Shown here one piece after another: positions 36,352 to 47,800 of a stretch of 60,000 bases of DNA (positions within the stretch are counted from its first letter, which is position 1; every line of letters starts with the position of its first letter). This stretch comes from Membranipora membranacea (lineage: Eukaryota; Bryozoa; Gymnolaemata; Cheilostomatida; Membraniporidae). Made by a program: the position numbers and the translations under genes. The notes below the pieces were generated by a model. The model saw nothing but the letters and a program-made list of their open reading frames with translations, searched no databases and was not told where the DNA came from. The DNA is taken from NCBI GenBank assembly GCA_914767715.1, contig OU612074.1:14682062-14742061 (forward strand). Direction: 5' to 3'.

Positions 36352-37754
36352 TTGTACGATTTGTGGGAAAATCCCTCAGGATTTGGACATGGTAGATATG
36401 CATCCTGCACTTGCCTCTTCTGACGAGTTCTGACACACAGTTTATTTACACGCAATTACTCAAATTTTTTCATGTTAGGCAGTGTGGCAATGGCCTGACA
36501 ATCAGTGTGGCAATAACCTGATAATCAGTATGTCAAATTCCTACTATTAAACAGCCCATTGAGCATAGGCTAATCCTAGCTGCACCTTGCCTTGAGTTAT
36601 AATTTCAGCCTATAAGCCTACCACCGCAAATAGTACATTTTGTTGTGCATAATCAGTCTTGTATACAATAAGAATAGGATGTACAATTTATTCGACACAG
36701 GGGCAATAACTTCTCTCTGACAGAAAACACCATAAATACTAAATGCCTTGTTTAATCAAAAGACCATCTGAGATATTCTATGTTTCTAATTACGCTTCTG
36801 CTGAAAACTCTAGTCTATTTGCTCATTTCATTAAGTTCCTGGATCGCACAATCAAGAAAGAAAGCTCGCCCAGTGAGACTTGCGCCTGCAACTTCGACGG
36901 TACCCAAAAACAAGGAGTTTACTCCTTGCCCAAAGCCTGGCAGTGGTGAATTGAATAGCAGGCGCTTTACCCATCTCACCATCCCCACAAATCAACAATG
37001 GGTTGACTGATTCTGGAGACCCATGTATGTATGTTTTAGAGTGCAAGTGGACCTCCGTGAATGTGGATGTTGGTAAATCCCTTTGTGACAATGTGTATCA
37101 TAAAAATAATATTTACTATGAGATGATTGTTGTCAACTTGCCAACAGTGAGTCACCAATCAGAGCCAACACACCATCCATTCCATTGGACCATTGGTCTG
37201 GATTGGCTTGTTTTAGTTGTCCACACTCAACAAATAATGTATTTTGCTGGAAAATTAGAAACTTATACAGTGCCATCTAGTAACGTGGCATGCCAATCCT
37301 ATTCAGCTGAGTGCTAGCTCTGTGATGATTTTCACACCCAGCAGAAGTGATCAGGAGTCAACTGATGTGATGTATTTCTCAATATCTATATCTTCTGCTT
37401 ACACAATGACCTGTGTAAAATAATCCTAAATACATTGTGCTAATTTTACAGATATCAATTACCCTGAGGAAACCAAAGATACATACTGCATGTACAATAC
37501 TGAATGACAATTTGATTAAAATTATTGCCTGCAAATTAGCCTAAATGTAGCTATCAATACTAACAGCTCAAGTTGAGGCATTTTCAAGAAATGAAAAAGG
37601 AATTTTGGTTGAGATATTGAATAAAATCAGATAAAAGTTTGAGATACAAGCCAAAAAGGTCCATCTGAAACAAGTTGAGAACAGGGTCTACAGAGAACAC
37701 GGCTACCAGGACATTAAAAGCTTTGATCGACATAAAAAAACCCAATATAAAGTG
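36352..37754. other. divergent spacer between coiled-coil gene and PCGF3/5
   Basis: Presumably holds both promoters and 5' untranslated sequence. It contains a SINE (36880-36987) and no supported coding exon. No TATA box or other core promoter element stands out. Confidence 0.4.
36880..36987 (-). mobile_element. tRNA-derived SINE, degenerate copy
   Basis: Read on the minus strand it starts GGGGATGGTGAGATGGGTAA and continues GCGCCTGCTATTCAATTCAC and TGCCAGGC. It ends at a degenerate B-box-like CGTCGAAGTTGC. It is related to the copies at 46866-46970 and 52650-52737 but is the most altered. A short palindrome (AAGGAGTTTACTCCTT) lies inside it. Confidence 0.5.
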
Positions 37755-40538
37755 ATGGATGAGCCAGTTGAACTCAGAACACTCACCTCTCATCTAACTT
37801 GCAGATTGTGTACTGGTAAGAGAGAAGTGAATCAACATGATAATTAATAAACATTCAAAACATAATTACCAGCTGTGATATACTGCTTGTTCTGCTAGTG
37901 ATACTTTTATCTGTAATGTAGCTAGCCTTTAGATCATCCAATCATGTGGTAAACTCAAATGCAGTCCAATTAAACTAGATAAGATATTCAAAATAGCTAG
38001 TACTAGTTTAGTAGAATAGAAGGAGTGAATAGATTGGTTAGTAACATTGTTCTAACTTAACAGCTTGCTTTACCAAGATGATATTGACTGATTAAATATA
38101 TGTAGCATAAAACATATACTAAGAGGTATTGACTTTAATCAAGGAGACAAATTTGCTTGCTCCATTACTCCTTTCTCTATCAGCGGGAACTAAGACTGGA
38201 GACCAACCTTAATTCCACAGACTTCAAATGACAGTGTCTAACCAGTCTAATCTGTGGCTCTTGCTGTGGTACCTATTAGAGCAAAGTGTACAGGACAAGT
38301 TAGTGTAGCCTTTTGGTTTGAGACAAAACCAACAAAGTAAATGAAACAAAATTTCAAGTCACTATCATGCGATATAATATCGTAACTGCCATCCAACCCA
38401 CCACAATGCTCAGGACCTGAGTGTTAAGGTACGCTCTCCCCAACATCTCAATTATCACTACAAATTTATACTTTCAGGATATTTGATCGAAGCTACGACT
38501 ATAGTTGAATGTCTTCACACGTTTTGTAAGAGTTGTATAGTGAAGTATTTAGATGACAATAACAAGTGTCCAGAATGCCATCTACTTATACACCAGAGCC
38601 ATCCTCTCAGTTACGTCATGATAGACAGGAAAATGCAGGTAAGATCACAAGCAGTTTAAGTACTCAAGATCGGCTCAAAATTGATGGCGTTATCTATTAA
38701 AAACCTTGACTGCTTCTGCACAATTCAATGTCAGACACAACCGATAGTATAGTGCCTTTTCTGAACTAACAAACATGAACACTAATCAAAGTTTTCTCCC
38801 CCAAGAGATACTTAAACTGTTTTGGGGAGCCTATCAACCTATTAAGCCTTGGTTGACGCCAATTATTGAATTCTCTGACTAGCTATGAGGTGTGCCTTAA
38901 GGCCTATGTGAGGTCAGGTGACGTGATTGGTATATGCTGTCACTTATATTGACCTAAGTAGTAACAGTTGACATAGTAACTTTATTGGCATCAGTATTAG
39001 TCTATGGCCCATACTCTTCTGCCAGTATTGGCTGTGTTCAGAAGAGAATCGTTATTTTGGTTCACTATGTCCCATAGTTCAATAGCCATGTTTCACCCCC
39101 ACCCGTTCCACTTGGCTATCGACTAGATAGTCGAGTAATTAAAAAAATTTCTTCTTTGTTGCACAGGATATTGTCTACAAAGCCCTGCCTGGGTTACAAG
39201 CCCGTGAGGAAAAAAGAATAAGAGATTTTTATAGCCAGAGAGATTTACCGATACCGGAGCATGAGTCAAGGTCATTTAAGGCCGTACCCCTCACCAACGG
39301 TGACAAAGTGGAGGAGAAACCACAAGTAGAGGAACCAGTCGATAAAGGAGCTGCCTGTAACTATCACAGAGATGACACTCAGGTAAACGGTCCTTACTGA
39401 AGCTGCGGCTGCTCTTTCTCTAGTCACGTGCCCTGTGTTGCCTTCTTGGTAATTGATACTAATCATAAGCAATGTGCATGGCTGCACTCACCAAGAGCAA
39501 AAGGGAATAAACTCAACAAAAACTTGCAATTTCAATTGTCTTTTATTTATTTTCATGGTGTTGGCTCAGAAAAATTGATAGAAATGGGGTTGCCCTGTCT
39601 TTGACATGTGCAGTATGACTCCAAAGCATCAGGTTCTCATGCCCATCCCCTATGTCATAATTAATCTATATTTGCAAAAACTGTACATGATATTGGTGAT
39701 ATATCTCTACCTCTCTCTTATGAGGTCAAATGAATGTCTTATCCACAATAATCATGTTTTCTGCAGGTGTCGATATGTATGCAGGAAGGAGACAACTTAC
39801 CGGCTCTAACTAAGAAATTCCTTCACTGTTCAGTTTACACAACTATAAAAACACTCAAGAGGTAAGAGAGCATATGTTATCAGTGTGAATTAAGATTTTA
39901 TAAGTGACCCTCACTTCAACTTTACTGCTGGACTCATATTTATGTCAGATTTGGGTCGAAAGCCCCTCTTATTTCCTGCCATTTCCATTGTTCGGGAATC
40001 ACATTTTGGTTTGAGGAGATTGTTGTGCCTAATTATATAGAATATAACAATAAAAACAGACAGGGTATCCTATGTTTGGTGAGCACCTAATTGTCTGTAC
40101 AGGTACAGTTTTAATGTATGTATGCAGTGGTGACGATTGTAGAGTAAGTTGTGAACAAATGGCATCTTCATTTCAAAGAATGGTATTATTTCAAGGCAGT
40201 CCAAATGTATTAAAGTATCAGACAATAAAAACTCAATCAATCATTTACATAGAATTATGATATAATAATTATATAATAACTCTATGATCATTTATTTTAG
40301 ACTGCCGCAAACTCATGTTCCAAACCAGCTCTGTTAGTATGTCTGATTTCTTTGTTATTAAAGGTTCATCTCTCAGAACATATATGGTAACATAGAGAAG
40401 CACAACACACTGGACATATTCTGTCAGAAGGAGCTGATGGGTAAAGATCACTCACTTGAGTTTGTGCTGGCAACTCGATGGAGGACAAAAAATCTACCTC
40501 TTAAGCTAGAATATAGAGAAAGTGCTGATATGCTCTGA
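37755..40538 (+). CDS. PCGF3/5: Polycomb group RING finger protein 3/5
   Basis: Five coding exons: 37755-37815, 38478-38638, 39167-39382, 39767-39861 and 40364-40538. Phases match, giving 235 residues (human PCGF3 about 242). PCGF proteins pair with RING1 to form the E3 ligase core of PRC1, which ubiquitinates histone H2A; PCGF3 and PCGF5 act in variant PRC1. The RING finger is complete: C16, C19, C32, H34, C37, C40, C51 and C54, within TCRLCTGYLIEATTIVECL and HTFCKSCIVKYL. HQSHPLSYV and QDIVYKALPGL follow, as in the family. The C-terminal RAWUL (ubiquitin-like) domain reads from NYHRDDTQVSICM to LDIFCQKELMGKDHSLEF and VLATRWRTKNLPLKLEYR. The wording YHR-D-QVSIC and GKDH-L-FV-TRWR points to PCGF3/5 rather than PCGF1, 2, 4 or 6. 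The start (MDEPVELRTL) replaces the usual RKIKLWD and is the first suitable ATG. Confidence 0.95.
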
Positions 40539-41830
40539 CCTATTTCTCAGATTTCCCCTTTTCTGATGTACAGGTTTCCGGTATTCCAAGAAAATGTTGA
40601 ATTAAGAGTAGCTCTGCCATTAAAATTATTATTATCCTATTGCAAATCTTCAACACTATCGTACTCAATGATGTTCTTCAGGGGTAATGAGTATTTGCAA
40701 ATGTTTTAATTTAAGATAGTTACTGTAGGTTAAAGAGTCATGTTTATGCGATTTATATCTGAGAAATTTTTTTTTGGTCCTTAACTCCAAAACAAAAACA
40801 TGTTTGAATTGTCAACTTCTGATGTGTCATCTGTATACTGTCTTTGGGCTAATGAAATTATTGACTCTTAGTCTGCATTCAAGTCATTGTTGATTTGTAC
40901 AAACATTACTTTTTCATAACCAACTTTATAGCTCATACCATTTAAAGCCTATGCATCTTTTTTACATCCATCTTATATCAGCCATGATTTTCAAAACTGT
41001 CTCTCATTTTTGTGAGGTTATAGAAACGACCTTTCTGATACAAAGTATATTTATTGTACAGTGTAATATAGTTTATACACCAGATAAATCGAATAATATG
41101 ACCGTGAATGCAATCACAACACTTACATAAAACACTAAAATATCAGAAGTGGCATAACATGTTTGGTGCATGGTTGTCAAAAATAACCCTAAGATGAATA
41201 AAGCAACAGCACAACATAGATAAATGTAAGTGATATAACACAATAATTGTGTGTCATTTCTCAACCCTGCCTTCACTGATATAACACAACTTCATGTATT
41301 TTTACCCAACCCTGCCTTTATTGATATAACATCAATAACTATCCAAAAATTCATAGGAAAAACAGCAGGAAACTTTTTAAGTGCAGGTCAAAATTGTGCC
41401 ACACCACAGCTATAAAAATATTTTGTTGATAATATGATAACAGAGTTCCCTCTTTGAAGCAATACAATAATAGGCGGAAAATGTACACTGATTAGAAGTT
41501 GTCTACCCATAGTCACTGGGGAGACAACTCAAAAGTAAGCACTTGGCCCTAGTACTATATTAGGACTAGCATCAAGCAAACCTTGAATGGTAGATATGTT
41601 GAGCAAATGGACAGTTCTGATAGAATATATCCGACCAATCAAATATGCTAGTATGGTATGCTATACGCGCATGACTTCAGTCAAGTATGGTATGCTGTTG
41701 GCACCTGGCCGCCATACTTCAGTCATGCTTGCTGTTGTTGTGGGCTATGTTTATAAAACTGGCACTTATTGGTACATGACAGCTACATTGTTTTGGTGTA
41801 AGATTAAGAGGTGCTGTGTTGGTATAGAGT
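40539..41830. other. convergent 3' flank between PCGF3/5 and SAXO4
   Basis: No exon seen. On the minus strand AATAAA-type signals (plus TTTATT at 41317-41322 and 41050-41055) could end the SAXO4 transcript. A two-copy direct repeat (CAACCCTGCCTT...GATATAACA) lies at about 41258-41330. Confidence 0.4.
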
Positions 41831-44800
41831 TTATAGTACAGTCATAGATCTTTGTATGAGTGGAGACTTCAGTTGAGCTTTACTGTCATAAGTGTGGTCG
41901 TCAAAGAATCTGTCTCGGGCTCTAACGCTCCTGTGAAAAAAAAAGACAGATAAGATATTGAGTCAAGGAATTGAGCTTTTAGCCTATACAATATAGTTTG
42001 ATGCGATTTGGCAATGTCTCACTTTTGACCTATTTTGAGAAAATAATAATTAAATGGCAAAATACTAAAGTTGAGTGGTGCTATGGAACTCTGGAGATGT
42101 GTGTGATAATTATGCATAGAAAAAAATTGAGATCTTTCCAAAGTCAAACTTTGCCATGTGAGTTTGTGGTATGCATTATAAATAACTGCCATTGGCTTTT
42201 ATGAATATGTAAACCATATAGCAGCGAGTTGTGCATGAAGGATTAAGCGAGGAGTGTAATTGTGTTTCTAAATTTCGGCTTTGCAGAGAAAGAAAGTATT
42301 TAAAAAATATCCTATCAATGTTAATGATAACTTGATGCATAAGTGAAACTGATATTTTTGGTATTAGCTACAACATAGTTTACCATTAAGAAGCTGATAT
42401 GTTGCCTTGTACTTTTAAGCTCCTGTAAACCAATTTAAGATGCTTGTGAATTTGAAGGAAAATTGAATTTTAAGGATGTAAAGTTGCATTGGGATGATGA
42501 CAAACACTACCCATCTTCTCAAGGATTTTGAAAAATTAGGTAACGAATAAAACACCTCAATCATTTCAATCGTTCATTCACTCTCCACCTATTGCGGGAG
42601 GGGAGTGGGCAGAGTAGCTTGTATTTCACCCTATGAGTTTAAGAAACAAAATGTATTTTGGAAAATCAGTTGCATCGCTACTGAGTATGATTCTTTAGAC
42701 TGTGTATCATACCAAACCCACACTTACTCCATCTATCCCATGATAAGGTCTACTTCTGGTCAACATTGCATTTGAACATCCACCACTAAATCCAGTGGTT
42801 GATTGTGAGATGCAACATGCACCATTGTGTCAACTCTTTAGGTGCATAGACTGAGTACCTCTGGTGTTAGGATTGAAGATGAAGTGAATCCTATCGGGTA
42901 ACAATCATGGTCACAGAATCCCTAACAAAATATTTTAAGAATCTAAGGCAATGAATATATTCTCATAGTTTACCTGGCTACATATGGGGCAAGCCTTCTG
43001 ATGGTATCAGTAGAGTTAATATCAGGACCAAACTGGTGTACGGCTGTGCTTTTAGTGAATCCATCATCTTTCATTTTCTCCAGGCCACCTTGTACAAAAC
43101 CCTCTCTCTCCTTACCCATCGGCGTTGGGTCTTGGAACCTGTGCATAGAAAATAGTCAACTTAAACACAAACTCCTTCTCAATAATTGGATGGATTGATT
43201 TTAGGGTTCCTGATGTTATGACCAGGTTCGCGTGAACATGTGACTGCAGTTAGATTTCTGTCAGATTATAATAGTCCTAAGGTGCCCACGAGAGTTGTAT
43301 GAACTTGAAATCAAAGTTTGTTTTTGACATCTCCCAGAAACAGTCGGTTTTACAACCACTTTAGAGTAAATATGATCTATTATCTATCTATCATTTGCAG
43401 CTGTAAAGGAATTGAATCAAGAATACTAATACTATCAACAACCAGTAGTACTAGCTGAAATAATTCTCATACAATTACAATTTACAACTTGGTTGAGTTG
43501 TTAATTGTAATAATATGGTAATTTTTTTATTAGAGATTACTTACTTGACATGGTTGTCGGTGATGAATCTAGCAGGGTTATCTTTAGTATAAGCCCATGT
43601 ATCGTTATTCTCTCCAAATCCTGTCATCTCCTTCCAGCCTACAGATGTGCTCTCCAATCTACAGAATAAATGGCTCACATTTTTAAAGCATCAATACAAA
43701 ACAACATGGAGCATTATTCCAGTTTATGAAATGTCAACATCTAGGGCAATTATACTGTCCGAGTCGTCAGGGTGATCAAAACTTCTCATTAGCTCACCAT
43801 TCGGCGTGTACACATTCATCTTACGTCCAAACGGTGGTAAGTGGTATCTTTGGATAAGTCAATCTTACACCGTATAGGGTTTAGGAGGCTAGGATGTGAT
43901 TGGCATCTAGTGTAATTTTAGCTATGTTTATAAGGCAACTTGAATTCCTATACTGTGGTAGCTTTGAACTTTGTTTGAGGGCCTTGTGCCCTCTATGACC
44001 AAAGCAGGAGCCAAATCAGGGTCTGAGACTAAACCGAGGTTGGCCATTTAGACATTATTTTATATACTATCAGCCCACAGCTGCTCCCTGATCTATTATA
44101 ACATATCCTTACTGCCATTTACTTACATCCCATCATATCACTATGAATAAGATAATTGTATTACCTGTCAGCGTAGGAGGCGTCCGGTCTTTGTTTACCT
44201 CTGTAGTTTATCTGAGATGTAGAGTTACCATTATGAGGATGAGTAGCGTTCATGTACTCTGTAGGGTCCTTCTTCTTCAGGTGTGCCAGACGAGCGGCCG
44301 GCATCTGATCCGCTCTATCATAAGCCTGAATGAAAAGGTTTGAATGTGATAAAAGTGGGTTTGTGCAAATTTAGCTTGGGTTTTCTAGAGAAAGCAGGAG
44401 AGGCTGTTGCAAGTAATTATATGCGTAATCTTCTTTGGCATGCAAGAAAGTTGAATAGTTGGACATCTGATACATATCATAATAAGGATGAGAAGTTTTT
44501 GATAATTTTTTGCATTGAGCCTGAAAGGAGATATCCTTGGATTATACACAGCGTTTCAATACTTAGATGATCTTTTTAGAAAAATGAATATCGGCAGTTG
44601 TTGGCGATTTGAATAAAATAAAGATTCATGATCTAGCAAGCCAGCTAGCTGTTCTAGAGTGATTTTGATTCCTGAGCTTCTATTATATGCTTATTCTCAA
44701 ACTCGTGGAGCTGAGAAAGGTTTTCATATCAATAGGTGATGACCTGATATAACTGGTATGCTGGGAAGATTACAACGGTCATCGAGATCAGAAGTTATAC

Positions 44801-47800
44801 AGTCTAATACTGAGCTAACTATTGGGTTTATATTAAAAATCTGCACATAATTGAGATATTTATGATGAACTGAAGCGGGAATAGGAATCGAAGAATTTAC
44901 AAATCTAGGTACAAAATCAGTAGTATTATAGATACTAATCTACACATCTATAGCAGATAAGATCAGGAATTTTTGATAGGTTAAGGAGGAGACATATAGC
45001 CAACACATATCGAGGGGTTGCAACCGCAGCTGGTGAAACGGTAGACCTAAGAATGGCAGCACAACATCTCTCTTTGATCAGCAAGTATGCCCGAAGAGCG
45101 AAGAGCACCAACTGGTTGATGTAACAACCAAATTGTTAGCATGAATAATACTGTGTTATGGTCAGCCATGTCCATTCGAAGTCCCCCGCCAAGAATCCCT
45201 AATCTATCGATGATAGTTTAGTCTAAGAAGGGGGTTGAGAACAATGTCTGGCATGCTATTATGGGATTATTTTTTTATTGATCAAAATAAAAAAAGGATT
45301 CATCTAGGGTAGGTAGAAGTAGCCAGTGGTTTGGCCCTGATTGGCTGGTCTCTCCAACCCAACAGCCAATCAGACACAAGACAATGGCTAAGGTAGTAGT
45401 AGAGCTAATAGCAGCTTAATACTAGCAGTCATCATTGATATCTGTATAACTTACCGCCTTTGACCACTGAGGGAATTAAAATCATTTATATTATACTTTG
45501 TAAAAAAGCATTAATCTTTATACCATAAGAGCTATAAAATGGACCAAGTTGAATGACAGATGATACAAGGAGTTTTACTCCTTGTATGATACAACTTACA
45601 ACCATACTAGACGATGCGATAAGTGAAAATCTAAACCTATCGATAGATATCATTCATGAGAAGTATAGTAGAAGTGGGGGTACTGTACACTTATACTTTG
45701 ATAAGTGGACTACTTACTGTCATGAACGCAAATACATAGAATTCCATAAACAAATTAATTTAAGGACCATCAACCAAGGATTGCGATCACTTGTGGATGA
45801 TAGCAAAATATCCAAAACTGTTGGGAGATCATTTCAAAATAAATACACAACAGCTAAATTTGATCAGACTGGTGAGTGTGTGTCTTATAACCTATCAAAA
45901 AGATTCAGCCCATGATTTCTTTGTGTTATTTCTGGAACAGGAGAATGAGGAGAATTGATTGCATACTTACATCACTAGTAATCTTCCTGACATACTCTGG
46001 CTGAGTTTTTTCTCTGGTGAACCCGGTACCTCTGTCTGATGTGAAGGTCACCTGTGGGTTCTTCTCATCACCCTGTCAAAGTGTGACATGCATATCAGTA
46101 GTGGAATGGAATCACATATGGAACTGGAAGGTTAATAAAATTTTGCCGGCCATATGGAGTAACTGCTTTCATAAAAATTACATGTTATGGCTCGCATTGT
46201 TGTAAGATGTGTATAGCGTATTGCTGGTGTTGAAATATAATTAGAGATTGATTGATAAAAGACAGTGAGGCAGATTTGTAAAAATTTTGAAAAATTTGGG
46301 CTCATTAATTCTGTCAACAACCAGATGTCATTATAACTAAGAGTTGTCTCCTTAATATCAATGAGAAGACAACAAGACGAAGATTGATCAATATTCATCC
46401 ATTAAAAATTATATTACGTTCCTTTGCAAGCATGCCATTAAATGCTTCACCATTTAGCCAGTTTATTACTCAGTTATTCAGTTTTTAATCCGTACACATA
46501 TATATAACTTACTAACATAACAAACTTAAATCATAGGATAAATTAATATGATGTATTTTAATACAGTATAATATAAGATAATTAACCAACTTTATACATA
46601 ATACTCACATATGGTCTGTTGTATCTGTTATAGTCAGTTTTGAATATACTGACACCAGTAGGCCTATCTGTAGCCCAGCCTGGCAGGTTACCCTTAAAGC
46701 ATAAATCTGGGTGGAAAGTCAGCGGCTCAATATTCTTATTGTGTACAAATCCAGATACCTCATTCGGCCCAAGTGTGGCAGTAGAGAAATCCACTGAAAT
46801 AATATCAAATGTGGATAGGAGAGGTATACAGGTGCTGGAGGCTGAAATAATCAACCTTGACAGCTCCCCCAGTAGGACTCGAACCCACAACTCTTTCTAC
46901 ACCACTCACCTGGCGGAAATAATAGCAAGCGTGCTAACCGAAAGCATGATTGCACCATCTCACCATCCCCATGAGATGGCGCAATCAGTAAGCGGCTTGA
47001 AAAAATATCTGATAACATCGATAATAATGCTAGTGAGGATGCAAACTTGATCTGTAATTTTGTAAATTGGTCATGAAATTCATATTGCAAAGCTTGCTGT
47101 ATTTGATAAACATGTCAGGCATTTGGCCAGGGTTAGTTGGAGGAGTTTTGAAATATTATTCCAATTGTAAGAATTCAACTCTGGCTGAATGTAAGAGAAA
47201 TTGTTTCACTACATTCAGCAAAATTCTAATATGACAATCTAAACCCACCTTGAGGTCCGTTCAGTGGTTTATCCACAAACTGTTTCTGAGTTTCTGTAGA
47301 CATGAAGTTGGGGCCGTGGTAGTTATTCTCGCCTTCTACTGGGTCTTTAGGCTGTATCTTCTGTAGGTGACATTTCTTCTTTGACTGGTAGTCATTGGGA
47401 ACTCCAGCTAACCGAGTGTTGGCAAATACTGACTTCACCTGCGAATGTAAAAGTCAGGTGACAGATACAGATTTGTTTTACTCATCTTGAAGAGGGTAAC
47501 AGCTGACTTGGTGTTTTTTGGCATAAATAATATAGGTCTATAACTTTATCAACTCTGACCGGAGATGATGCAGCCTGGGAAAACAAATTTTGGCAAATTT
47601 TAAATATCTGTTCGCTCTAGCTCATAAGGATATACATGTGGCATTGGTCGGCTATAGAAAGCATATCCAGCATGACATTATGCTGGCTGAAAGATCCCCG
47701 TTAAAAGATGGGCCAGCCACGTCACACTTACTTCCTTGAAAAAAAACTCTAACAAGCTTCACTTGTAAGGCATAAAAATAACTTCCCTTTCATTATCATC

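Noticed and set aside
46640-47050. A 136-codon plus-strand frame
   Set aside because: It is antisense to SAXO4 exon 5 and then runs through a SINE; no motifs or splice support.
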